This document shows positions 1 to 6,450 of a stretch of 12,057 nucleotides of DNA, in pieces. Each line of letters begins with the position of its first letter. Position 1 is the first letter of the stretch. This stretch comes from Candidatus Wolfebacteria bacterium GWA1_42_9 (GTDB taxonomy: Bacteria; Patescibacteriota; Minisyncoccia; UBA6257; JAGOQP01). The notes under the pieces are model-generated. The model saw only the letters and a program-made list of their open reading frames with translations, had not been told where the DNA came from and did no database searches. The DNA lies in assembly GCA_001793775.1 (NCBI GenBank), contig MGIN01000007.1, forward strand, positions 10,746 through 22,802, given 5' to 3'. Position numbers and translations under genes: made by a program.

Positions 1-701
1 TTAATACGCGAGGGTCTGCCGTGGCGGAAAAGTTTAGAAAGGGAAAGGAAAAAATTTTGGCGGGGGGAGGATTTGAAAAGTTTGAGAGTTGTGTCTATGA
101 CATCGCCGCGATTTTGAACCTTCTGAAAAAAAGGGGATACCGCCGTGTTTTTTTAGTCGGTCATTCTACCGGCGCCAATAAATCGCTTTACTATGTTTAT
201 AAAAAGAATGACCGGAGAATAAAAGGTCTCGCCTTGGTTGGGCCGATGAGCGATTTGGTCGGTCAGAAAAAAGCTTTGGGCAAAAAATTTGAACCGGTCT
301 TGAAAGAAGTCAGAAAAATATCACGAATCAAAAAAAGAGCCAATTTGTGTCTACCTCAGGAGATTTTCCTTAAAAAAGGTTTGCCGGTTCTGATAATAAG
401 CGCTCAGCGCTATCTTAGTCTTTACACTGCCGGGAGCAGGGAAGACGTTTTTCCGTATTCCAACTCCAGAGCCAAATGGAAAGAACTGAAAAGCGTAAAA
501 ATTCCGGTTTTAACGGTTGTCGGTTCAAAAGACGAATATCTAGACCGCTCGGCCGGGGAACTGACCAAGATATTTAGGAAAAACGCCGTCAATTCCAGAC
601 GATTTACTGCGGCGATTATCAAAGGAGCGGGACACGGTTTTCTAAAGAAAGAGAAAGATTTAGCGGAAGTTTTGGTTAGATGGATATTGGGGGTTAAGTA
701 G
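1..701 (+). CDS. alpha/beta hydrolase, 5'-truncated by window edge
   Basis: The reading frame is open from base 3 to the TAG at 699-701. The first candidate start is a GTG at 21, but the codons before it (N-T-R-G-S-A-V) read like the oxyanion-side NTRG stretch of alpha/beta hydrolases, so the real start lies outside the window. The nucleophile elbow G-H-S-T-G is visible (Ser codon 165-167), followed by a late Asp in the context GSKDEYLD and a His in GAGHGF. These form a complete Ser-Asp-His triad in the usual order. The layout resembles small soluble serine hydrolases of the DUF1749/esterase-lipase type, presumably cytoplasmic. The substrate cannot be read from the sequence. It has no close partner: the next element is a tRNA with its own promoter. 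Fold call is firm, specific function unknown. Confidence 0.85.
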   Translation, partial: NTRGSAVAEKFRKGKEKILAGGGFEKFESCVYDIAAILNLLKKRGYRRVFLVGHSTGANKSLYYVYKKNDRRIKGLALVGPMSDLVGQKKALGKKFEPVLKEVRKISRIKKRANLCLPQEIFLKKGLPVLIISAQRYLSLYTAGSREDVFPYSNSRAKWKELKSVKIPVLTVVGSKDEYLDRSAGELTKIFRKNAVNSRRFTAAIIKGAGHGFLKKEKDLAEVLVRWILGVK

Positions 702-711
702 ATAATACTTT

Positions 712-746
712 GCGATTGGAGATAAAATCGCCCGAGAGGCAATTTT
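712..746 (+). terminator. weak hairpin plus T-run after the hydrolase gene
   Basis: GCGATT (712-717) pairs with AATCGC (726-731) around an 8-nt loop, and a run of six T lies at 743-748 about 11 nt further on. The gap between stem and T-run makes this a poor intrinsic terminator, so it is only a candidate 3' end for the hydrolase transcript. Confidence 0.25.
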
Positions 747-749
747 TTG

Positions 750-777
750 TTGAACTTACTCCGGTATTCGGTATACT
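750..777 (+). promoter_or_regulatory. sigma70-type promoter for tRNA-Pro
   Basis: TTGAAC at 750-755 and TATACT at 772-777 are separated by 16 nt. Transcription would start near 784, about 16 nt before the mature 5' end of the tRNA. It probably also serves the membrane-protein and M50 genes behind the tRNA, since no other promoter is evident between them. Confidence 0.6.
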
Positions 778-799
778 GTATTTGATATTCGATTTCTAA

Positions 800-870
800 C
801 GGGCTGTAGTACACCGGTAGTATACACGCATGGGGTGCGTGCGAACCGGGTTCAATTCCCGGCAGCCCGA
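800..870 (+). tRNA. tRNA-Pro, anticodon GGG
   Basis: A full cloverleaf can be folded by hand: acceptor CGGGCTG (800-806) with CAGCCCG (863-869); D stem GTAC (809-812) with GTAT (820-823) and a GG-containing loop; anticodon stem CACGC (825-829) with GCGTG (837-841); loop ATGGGGT with anticodon GGG at 832-834; T stem CCGGG (846-850) with CCCGG (858-862) around TTCAATT. The variable loop is short (4 nt). The discriminator is A870. CCA is not encoded, so it must be added by the CCA-adding enzyme. The C1-G72 first pair fits bacterial tRNA-Pro. There is no intron. The 3' end lies 2 nt before the next start codon. Confidence 0.95.
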
Positions 871-872
871 CT

Positions 873-2114
873 ATGTCGGGAGAAAAATCCATTTCTGATT
901 TAATCAAGAATAGAGTGGAGCGGGGGGACTCAAGAGAAAAAATCGTGGGTGATTTGATTTTGGAGGGCTATAACTATCGGGAAATTGAGGCTACTTTGCA
1001 GAGAATGAAGAGGGAAAATAAACTTCCCGAAAGTTTTTGGACGGAAGAGTGGAAAGGAAAAAGCCGGGCGGCTATTCCTTGGGGAAAATACAAGAGAATC
1101 AGAGAAGAAGTTGGGGCAGGGGCAGAACCCGTTTCCAGCGGGAGGTTCTTTAACTTTATCCGTCTTCACAAATTATGGTTTTTTGTCTTTTTAGGAATTG
1201 TTTTAGGAGCGGTGGTTTGGTTTCTTTTGTGGTATTTCCTCTATTGGCAATCATCACTCTCAATTTTTCAAAGGTCTTTTAGAAATCTGGCGGCGATTAA
1301 TTCTCTTGGTTTTGAATCTTCGGCAGCGGTTAGGGTGGGGAATATAAGTTTTGGAGAAGATAAATATCTTGCAACGCTTCTGGAGGGAACCGATCAGAAC
1401 AGTATTCTCAAAATAAATCTTTTGGGTTCGGTTGACCTGAAAGATGCCAACGTCTCTAAAAGAGCATTTTCGAGTACGGCCACTCTGGACGGCCATGAGT
1501 GGGAAATTTGGAGAGTGGGCTTAATCCAAATTAGTCCCGACGGTTTTTATTTAAACACTGGCCACTATCTGAACGAAGCCGCAAATCAACTAGAACCCCT
1601 TTCCGGCTTTCCTTGGGTTGATTTGGGAAGAACCGGACCATCTGATATCACCAGCCTTTTTCTTCCCCAAGTGTTTTTAAAAAGCAACCTGCTTTTTTAT
1701 TCTCTTAACCTAAACAGCGTTTCCAATCTAAAGAATAATTTTTCCAACCGCGTTTTTTCCAGAGAAGATTTTATAGAGATAGAGAAACTTCCGTCGGAAA
1801 ACGGATTTTATCACCTTTGGATTCTTCCCCGAGAAGAACTGGCTGATTCGATTTTTTCGCTACTGGAACCGCTGGTAACGACCGGGAGTTGGTTGGAAAA
1901 GAAAGACCTGTTGAAAGCCAGGTGGGAAATTTGGATAGGAAAAGAAGATCTTCTTCCCCACCAAGTTGGTTTGTATCTTACGGATAGCCCGGAGCCGGTG
2001 GTTCAGTTTGTTTTGAGGGATTTTAATTATCCGTTTGATATCTCCGAGCCGTCCCCCACCATTCTTCCCCAGGATGTTTTGAAAATTATTAATGCCTCTG
2101 AGCAAGATTTATAA
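873..2114 (+). CDS. single-pass membrane protein with N-terminal helical pair, function unknown
   Basis: The protein has 413 residues. Residues about 6-46 form two amphipathic helices (DLIKNRVERGDSREKIVGDL, then EGYNYREIEATL), a short module that recurs at the N-terminus of Patescibacteria membrane proteins. A basic linker follows, then one strong transmembrane segment (about 101-125, rich in W/F/L), then about 285 residues expected outside. The outer part carries alternating hydrophobic strands and a late segment (KARWEIWIGKEDLLPHQVGL) that recalls LppX/LolA-like lipid-carrier beta sheets; that comparison is inference. The ATG at 873 comes 2 nt after the tRNA and has no room for a Shine-Dalgarno. 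It is kept because the helical module begins right after it. The stop overlaps the start of the M50 gene (TAATG), which suggests translational coupling and a joint envelope role. Confidence 0.8.
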   Translation: MSGEKSISDLIKNRVERGDSREKIVGDLILEGYNYREIEATLQRMKRENKLPESFWTEEWKGKSRAAIPWGKYKRIREEVGAGAEPVSSGRFFNFIRLHKLWFFVFLGIVLGAVVWFLLWYFLYWQSSLSIFQRSFRNLAAINSLGFESSAAVRVGNISFGEDKYLATLLEGTDQNSILKINLLGSVDLKDANVSKRAFSSTATLDGHEWEIWRVGLIQISPDGFYLNTGHYLNEAANQLEPLSGFPWVDLGRTGPSDITSLFLPQVFLKSNLLFYSLNLNSVSNLKNNFSNRVFSREDFIEIEKLPSENGFYHLWILPREELADSIFSLLEPLVTTGSWLEKKDLLKARWEIWIGKEDLLPHQVGLYLTDSPEPVVQFVLRDFNYPFDISEPSPTILPQDVLKIINASEQDL

Positions 2115-2719
2115 TGGAAATTATCCTAATTTTTCAGCTAGTTATTTTGATTTTTTCAGTGATTATCCATGAGGTTTCTCATGGGCTGGTAGCTTTGGGA
2201 TTGGGGGATACGACCGCTAAAGACGCCGGCCGTCTGACTCTCAATCCGCTAAAGCACCTGGATTTTTTTGGTTCTTTCCTTTTACCGATTTCTTTATATC
2301 TGGTATCGGGGGGATCTTTTATTTTTGGCTGGGCCAAGCCAGTGCCCTATAATCCGTTTAATCTCAAAGATTCAAAAAAGGGTTCGGGATTAATTGCCGC
2401 CGCCGGTCCAGTCAGCAATTTTCTGCTGGCTCTTTTAACTTCTTTGATTCTGAGAGTCGGAAATTATCTGAATTTGGGATTTAACCCCGTTTTTTTGGAG
2501 ATAGCTATTATTGTTAATCTTTCTCTGATGATTTTTAATCTAGTCCCCATTCCTCCTTTGGATGGTTCCAAAATTCTTTTTTCCCTTCTGCCAAGAAAAT
2601 TCGACTATCTTTTTGGAGCGCTGGAGAGGTACGGAATGATGATTTTTATCCTTTTCATCTTTTTTGGTTTTGGGTTAATTATTCCTTTAATTAGCCTTCT
2701 CTTCCATTTATTGACATAG
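2114..2719 (+). CDS. M50-family site-2-type zinc metalloprotease
   Basis: The product is a 201-residue, almost wholly hydrophobic protein. The zinc motif H-E-V-S-H lies at residues 19-23 in the first membrane helix. The second conserved site, the P-x-x-D-G-like stretch LVPIPPLDG, has Asp150 as the presumed third zinc ligand. The segment GRLTLNPLKHLD (39-50) and the GWAKPVPYNP loop are characteristic of the short S2P-like M50 group that lacks a PDZ domain. The enzyme would cleave substrates within the membrane; no substrate is visible. The length of about 200 aa is normal for this subgroup. The start overlaps the preceding stop by one base and is ATG. The last codons contain the -35 box of the rpsL promoter. 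Confidence 0.92.
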   Translation: MEIILIFQLVILIFSVIIHEVSHGLVALGLGDTTAKDAGRLTLNPLKHLDFFGSFLLPISLYLVSGGSFIFGWAKPVPYNPFNLKDSKKGSGLIAAAGPVSNFLLALLTSLILRVGNYLNLGFNPVFLEIAIIVNLSLMIFNLVPIPPLDGSKILFSLLPRKFDYLFGALERYGMMIFILFIFFGFGLIIPLISLLFHLLT

Positions 2720-2740
2720 ACCGGTGATTTTTGCTATATT
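2711..2740 (+). promoter_or_regulatory. sigma70-type promoter of the rpsL operon
   Basis: A perfect TTGACA (2711-2716) and TATATT (2735-2740) are 18 nt apart. The -35 box lies inside the last codons of the M50 gene. The predicted start is near 2747, exactly where the first leader hairpin begins, which leaves a leader of about 255-260 nt before rpsL. Confidence 0.7.
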
Positions 2741-2745
2741 TCAAG

Positions 2746-2938
2746 GGCTTTGTTTCCGCCGTAAGGCGAAATTACAAAACCTTGACCCCGCCCTAATTTT
2801 GCTTCTGTATTACCAGGCGAAGTGCGAGGAGTGAATAACTTCATCCCTCCCTGGGGCGAAGCGCTTCGCTCATAACGGGGTGTACCTATTCGGTACCCGC
2901 GCTCCGCAGAATAAACAAGGGCAAAATTAAAGCGGGGT
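2746..2938 (+). ncRNA. structured 5' leader of rpsL, domains I and II
   Basis: Domain I: GGCTTTGT (2746-2753) pairs with ACAAAACC (2774-2781) with one mismatch, and inside it CGCC/GGCG is closed by a GTAA loop of GNRA type. Domain II: an 18-nt arm 2785-2802 pairs with 2921-2938 with only two mismatches (C-A, C-A in the middle). It encloses TTCTG/CAGAA (2803-2807/2907-2911), CCAGG/CCTGG (2813-2817/2850-2854) with GAAGT/ACTTC nested inside, the GCGAA-GCGC-TTCGC hairpin (2856-2869) and GTACC/GGTAC (2882-2886/2892-2896). This is a closed, multibranched fold with almost no free linker. It does not match the SRP, 6S, tmRNA or RNase P signatures known to me. A ribosomal-protein autoregulatory leader is the most natural reading, by analogy only. 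Confidence 0.6.
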
Positions 2939-3005
2939 GCTCAATATTGTAGTTATATTTTTAGCTCAACGTTGAGTTTCGCCAAAAATAATAAATAACA
3001 TTGGC
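2939..3005 (+). promoter_or_regulatory. hairpin abutting the rpsL start codon (leader domain III)
   Basis: GC-(T)-CAAT (2939-2945, bulged T2941) pairs with ATTGGC (3000-3005), GTTAT (2952-2956) with ATAAC (2995-2999), and ATTTTT (2957-2962) with AAAAAT (2984-2989). The apical CTCAACGTTGAG (2965-2976) is self-complementary. The helix ends at the base before the ATG, in the place where a Shine-Dalgarno would normally sit. The same start (TGCTCA) and end (TGGC) recur before rplM and mreB. Confidence 0.6.
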
Positions 3006-3416
3006 ATGCCGACAGTTACCCAACTAATTAAAAAGGGAAGAAAAAAAGCGACCAGAAAGTCAAAGTCGCCGTCTTTGGAATTCTATTTTAATACGATTAG
3101 AAACCGACCGGTTCTTTCCCCCTCTCCTTTTAAAAGAGGGGTTTGTTTGAAAGTTTTTACAACCACCCCTAAAAAACCGAACTCGGCTCTAAGAAAAGTG
3201 GCTCGTGTCCGTTTGACCAATGGCTCCGAAGTGACTGCCTACATTCCTGGAGAAGGCCACAATCTTCAGGAACACTCGGTGGTGATGATTAGGGGGGGAA
3301 GAGTCAAGGACCTGCCGGGAGTTCGTTATCATATTGTCCGGGGACGGTTTGACATCACCGGCGTGGAAAAAAGAAAGCAGGAGAGATCAAAGTATGGAGT
3401 GAAGAAAGGAAAATAA
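3006..3416 (+). CDS. rpsL: 30S ribosomal protein S12
   Basis: S12 sits at the decoding centre of the small subunit. The hallmark segments are present: KRGVC (43-47), TTTPKKPNSALRK (52-64, the loop bearing the two lysines linked to streptomycin response), GEGHNLQEHS (82-91) and RGGRVKDLPGVRYH (96-109). The tail GVEKRKQERSKYG is typical. At 136 residues it is longer than E. coli S12 (124) because about 13 extra residues (roughly 27-41, FNTIRNRPVLSPSP) lie between PSLE and KRGVC, where the bacterial norm has about four residues. First gene of the rpsL-rpsG-fusA order of the str operon. No Shine-Dalgarno; the ATG directly follows a hairpin. Confidence 0.98.
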   Translation: MPTVTQLIKKGRKKATRKSKSPSLEFYFNTIRNRPVLSPSPFKRGVCLKVFTTTPKKPNSALRKVARVRLTNGSEVTAYIPGEGHNLQEHSVVMIRGGRVKDLPGVRYHIVRGRFDITGVEKRKQERSKYGVKKGK

Positions 3417-3417
3417 A

Positions 3418-3509
3418 GTATCGATGCGAATATGCGAATCTACTAATGATACTAATGATTCAGGTCTTCTATTTGCATAATTAGCACATTTGTATATTGG
3501 GATCGATAC
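3418..3509 (+). repeat. long imperfect palindrome filling the rpsL-rpsG gap
   Basis: The 22-nt arm 3418-3439 pairs with 3488-3509 with two mismatches and two G-T pairs. Its outer 8 bp (GTATCGAT/ATCGATAC) are perfect, followed by two GCGAAT-type units. Inside, CTAAT and ATTAG can extend the helix. The element starts 1 nt after the rpsL stop and ends 10 nt before the rpsG ATG. There is no T-run, so it is unlikely to be a simple terminator. It could act as an RNA hairpin between co-transcribed genes. Confidence 0.65.
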
Positions 3510-3519
3510 GCTTTAGTCT

Positions 3520-3987
3520 ATGAGAAAAAAGAAATCCAAAAAAAGAGAGATTAAACTGGAAACCAGATTTTCTAATCTGGCTTTGTCCCGGTTTATTAAC
3601 TATCTGATGAAGGATGGAAAGAAATTGGTAGCTCAAAAAGTTGTTTATCAGGCTCTGAATAACATAGAAAAAAAAACCAAAACTAACCCCCTGGAAGTTT
3701 TTGAAAAAGCAATTGAAAATACCTCGCCCGTGTTTGAGGTTGTTTCTAAAAGAGTAGGGGGAGCCAACTATCAGGTGCCTCGGGAGGTGCGACCTCAAAG
3801 AAAGTTCTTTTTGGCTTGTAAGTGGATTATTGATGGAGCTTGCTCCGTCAAAGGAAAGCCGATGGCAGCCAAATTGGCCGAAGAAATCATCGCTGCTTTT
3901 AATAACGAAGGGTCGGCTATTAGAAAGAAACAAAACGTTCATAAGATGGCTGAAGCCAACCGAGCTTTCGCTCATTTTGTCCGCTAA
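3520..3987 (+). CDS. rpsG: 30S ribosomal protein S7
   Basis: S7 is the primary assembly protein of the 30S head and contacts the E-site tRNA. The protein has 155 residues against about 156 usually. The RNA-binding signature VGGANYQVPREVRPQRK spans about 79-95, followed by the helical segment with WIIDGA and the C-terminal KMAEANRAFAHFVR, close to the family consensus. The basic N-terminus (MRKKKSKKRE) fits rRNA binding. In E. coli S7 represses its operon by binding the S12-S7 intercistronic RNA; here that intercistronic RNA is a long palindrome, which makes a similar role possible but unproven. The ATG at 3520 gives the full family length; no Shine-Dalgarno precedes it. Confidence 0.98.
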   Translation: MRKKKSKKREIKLETRFSNLALSRFINYLMKDGKKLVAQKVVYQALNNIEKKTKTNPLEVFEKAIENTSPVFEVVSKRVGGANYQVPREVRPQRKFFLACKWIIDGACSVKGKPMAAKLAEEIIAAFNNEGSAIRKKQNVHKMAEANRAFAHFVR

Positions 3988-3993
3988 TGCAAC

Positions 3994-4081
3994 GCGAAAC
4001 AGCGGACTATTCCATGCGAATACCGCGAAAATAAATGAATTTAAATTTCGCAAAATTTGCATAGTTAATTTGTAATTTCGC
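3994..4081 (+). repeat. nested palindrome in the rpsG-fusA gap
   Basis: The outer arm GCGAAA (3994-3999) pairs with TTTCGC (4076-4081). Within it, ATGCGAAT (4014-4021) pairs with ATTTGCAT (4055-4062) and GCGAAA (4025-4030) with TTTCGC (4046-4051). Same GCGAA/TTYGC unit type as the elements before rpsG and rpsI. It ends 13 nt before the fusA start. Confidence 0.6.
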
Positions 4082-4094
4082 ATTTTGAATTTGT

Positions 4095-6233
4095 ATGCGT
4101 TATCCACTAGAAAGATATAGAAATATCGGAATCATAGCTCATATTGATGCGGGTAAAACCACCGTCTCCGAGCGGATTCTTTTTTATACGGGAATTTCTC
4201 ACAAAATCGGTGAGGTTCACGAAGGCCAGGCCATTATGGATTGGATGGAACAAGAAAGAGAAAGAGGCATCACTATTACTTCGGCAGCCACTACCTGTTT
4301 CTGGACTCAAGTCAGGGAGGTAAAAAAAGCCGCTGATGATTCTCAAAGAGCAAAATTAAAAAAGGAAAAAGAGCACCGTATTAATATTATTGATACCCCT
4401 GGCCACGTTGATTTCACTGCCGAAGTTGAGAGAAGTTTAAGAGTTTTGGACGGAGGGGTGGTTGTTTTTGACGGCGTGGCCGGAGTGGAGCCTCAATCGG
4501 AAACAGTCTGGCACCAAGCCGATAAATATAAAGTCCCCCGCATCTGTTTTATTAACAAAATGGACAGAATGGGTGCCAGTTTTGAAAATTCTTTCAATTC
4601 TATCTTAGAGAAATTGACTCCTTACGCGGTAGTGGTTCAGCTGCCTATTGGGTCGGAAGAAAATTTTCAGGGTGTTGTCGATCTTTTGGAAAAAAAAGCT
4701 TTTGTTTTCAAAGGTGATCACGGAGAGAATATTGAAGAGATAGAAATTCCTCGGGAAATGGTCGGGCAAGTTGAGCAGAAGAGAGCCCGTTTAGTTGAAA
4801 AAATTGTTGAGAAAGAAGAAACGCTGATGGAAAAATATCTTGCCGGAGAAGAAATTGGTTTGGATGATTTAAGAAGGGTTTTAAGAAAAGCTACCATTGA
4901 TAATGAGTTAGTTCCAGTTTTTTGCGGTTCGGCCTTAAAAAATAAAGGGGTCCAGTTTGTTTTGGACGGAGTAATTGATTATCTTCCTTCTCCTTTGGAA
5001 ATTAATCATTTAAAGCCGATTAAAGGAACTAGTCCCAGAACGGGAGAGGAAATTATCCGCCAACCCAGCGACAACGAACCCTTAACAACCCTGGCCTTTA
5101 AAATTGCCACCGATCCTTTTGTCGGCAATCTGACTTATTTTAGAATCTACAGCGGAGTGATGAAAAAAGGAACTTATATTTTAAACTCTACCAGAAATAA
5201 CCAAGAGAGAGTAGGAAGAATTGTCCGAATGCACGCTAATCACCGGGAAGACGTGGAAGAAATGTTTGCCGGCGATTTGGGGGCAATTGTTGGTCTTAAA
5301 GGTACCGGCACCGGGGATACTCTTTGTAGCCCAGAAGATCCGATTATCTTGGAAGGAATTACTTTCAAAGAGCCGGTGATTAACCTGAAGATTGAGCCGA
5401 AAACTAAAGCCGACCAGGAAAAATTGGGCCTGGCTTTAAGGCGCCTGGCTGACGAAGATCCGACTTTCAGAGTGACGGGGGATTTGGAAACGGGAGAGAC
5501 TATTATTTGGGGAATGGGAGAGTTGCATTTGGAAATTTTAGTTGATCGGATGAAAAGAGAGTTTGGAGTAGAAGCCAACGTCGGACGTCCGCGGGTTTCC
5601 TACAAGGAAACCGTTCGGGCCAATGCCGAGGCGGAAGGCAAATATATCCGCCAGTCGGGAGGACGCGGACAATACGGACATGTTGAAATCAAAATCAAAC
5701 CCTTGGAGAGAGGCAAGGGTTTTGTCTTTGTCAATCAAATTAAGGGGGGAATTATTCCTCAGGAATTCATTCCGGCGGTGGAAAAAGGAATCAAGGAAGC
5801 GATGGACAGAGGTATTGTTGCTGGTTATCCGGTGACCGATACGGAAGTAACTCTTTTTGACGGTTCTTATCATGAGGTGGACTCTTCCGAAGCGGCTTTC
5901 AAAATTGCCGGGTCAATGGCCTTCCAGGAAGCAGCCAAGAGAGCTCAGCCGGTAATCTTAGAGCCGATTATGAAAATTCAGGTAATTACTCCCCCCGATT
6001 TTTTGGGAGACGTTACCGGAGATTTAAATTCCAAGAGAGGTCGCATTGAGTCTTTGTCCGACAGGATTATGATGAAGGTGGTTGATGCCAAAGTGCCCTT
6101 GTCGGAAATGTTCGGGTATGTTACTAATTTAAGGTCAATGACTCAAGGGAGAGGAACCTTTACGATGGAATTTTCCCATTACGAAGAAGCTCCCAAAAAC
6201 ATCGAACAGTTGATTGTGGAGGGGAAGAAATAA
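4095..6233 (+). CDS. fusA: elongation factor G
   Basis: EF-G is the GTPase that drives translocation and, with RRF, ribosome recycling. GTPase motifs: G1 AHIDAGKT (15-22), switch I RGITITSA (57-64), G3 DTPGH (100-104, His104 being the catalytic His), G4 NKMD (154-157), G5 GSAL (278-281). Domains II to V follow, including the domain IV segment SGGRGQYGHVEI and a domain V ending in the usual RGTFTMEFSHYEE. Length 712 against about 690-705 usually. Part of the excess is about 14 extra charged residues (about 71-93, VREVKKAADDSQRAKLKKEK) between switch I and G3. Third gene of a str-type order. EF-Tu does not follow; rplM does. The ATG at 4095 puts G1 at the expected distance from the N-terminus. 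Confidence 0.98.
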   Translation: MRYPLERYRNIGIIAHIDAGKTTVSERILFYTGISHKIGEVHEGQAIMDWMEQERERGITITSAATTCFWTQVREVKKAADDSQRAKLKKEKEHRINIIDTPGHVDFTAEVERSLRVLDGGVVVFDGVAGVEPQSETVWHQADKYKVPRICFINKMDRMGASFENSFNSILEKLTPYAVVVQLPIGSEENFQGVVDLLEKKAFVFKGDHGENIEEIEIPREMVGQVEQKRARLVEKIVEKEETLMEKYLAGEEIGLDDLRRVLRKATIDNELVPVFCGSALKNKGVQFVLDGVIDYLPSPLEINHLKPIKGTSPRTGEEIIRQPSDNEPLTTLAFKIATDPFVGNLTYFRIYSGVMKKGTYILNSTRNNQERVGRIVRMHANHREDVEEMFAGDLGAIVGLKGTGTGDTLCSPEDPIILEGITFKEPVINLKIEPKTKADQEKLGLALRRLADEDPTFRVTGDLETGETIIWGMGELHLEILVDRMKREFGVEANVGRPRVSYKETVRANAEAEGKYIRQSGGRGQYGHVEIKIKPLERGKGFVFVNQIKGGIIPQEFIPAVEKGIKEAMDRGIVAGYPVTDTEVTLFDGSYHEVDSSEAAFKIAGSMAFQEAAKRAQPVILEPIMKIQVITPPDFLGDVTGDLNSKRGRIESLSDRIMMKVVDAKVPLSEMFGYVTNLRSMTQGRGTFTMEFSHYEEAPKNIEQLIVEGKK

Positions 6234-6235
6234 AG

Positions 6236-6450
6236 TTTTTATTTGTAAATTTAGAGCGAAGCGAATAAATTCAGAATTATAAAAAGTTTATCCGCCTAAA
6301 TTTTTCCGATGAGTTATTAAAATCGGTTGTCGGTGGGGGATTTGCAAGCTTTCCTAGCCTATCGACAGCACCACGGAAAAATTTTGGTGGATGCTCATAA
6401 AAATAAATTCATTTTTATCGCTGACACTCAAAATTTCATATTTTTATGGC
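6236..6450 (+). promoter_or_regulatory. three-hairpin leader of rplM enclosing the start codon
   Basis: Hairpin I: TTTTTAT (6236-6242) with ATAAAAA (6279-6285) and AATTTA (6248-6253) with TAAATT (6266-6271). Hairpin II: the 19-nt arm 6290-6308 pairs with 6374-6392 with one mismatch and one G-T; inside it, GG-T-TGTCGGT-type bases pair with ATCGACA-GC-ACC (about 6325-6334 with 6361-6372), capped by GGGGA/TTTCC. Domain III: GC-(T)-CATAAAAAT (6393-6404) pairs with ATTTTTATGGC (6440-6450), which contains the rplM ATG (6446-6448). The alternative ATAAAAAT/ATTTTTAT pairing (6397-6404/6411-6418) would free the start codon. The two states exclude each other. The layout parallels the rpsL leader. A genuine start upstream within hairpin I is not excluded, but no clear promoter was seen here, so rplM may be co-transcribed with fusA. 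Confidence 0.55.

Noticed and set aside
21..23. GTG at 21 as start of the hydrolase.
   Set aside because: The frame is open to the window edge, and the residues before GTG look like conserved hydrolase sequence, so the gene is truncated rather than starting here.
422..907. Minus-strand open frame of 161 codons overlapping the hydrolase and the tRNA.
   Set aside because: Its N-terminal part is the reverse translation of tRNA-Pro (the familiar GLPGIEPGS...VYYSP artefact), and the rest is antisense to a well-supported hydrolase.
2785..2938. rpsL leader domain considered as SRP RNA, 6S RNA or tmRNA.
   Set aside because: No GGAAGCAGC-type SRP apical loop, no rod with a large central bubble as in 6S, and no tRNA-like end or tag frame. 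It is also attached to rpsL by a promoter and hairpin layout.
3418..3509. Gap palindromes considered as integron attC sites, since gene-palindrome-gene alternation looks like a cassette array.
   Set aside because: The flanking genes are housekeeping, no integrase is present, and no paired RYYYAAC/GTTRRRY core sites were found. GTTAAAT near 11955 has no partner.
3481..4107. Minus-strand 208-codon frame opposite rpsG.
   Set aside because: Antisense of a certain ribosomal protein gene; low-complexity, no motif.
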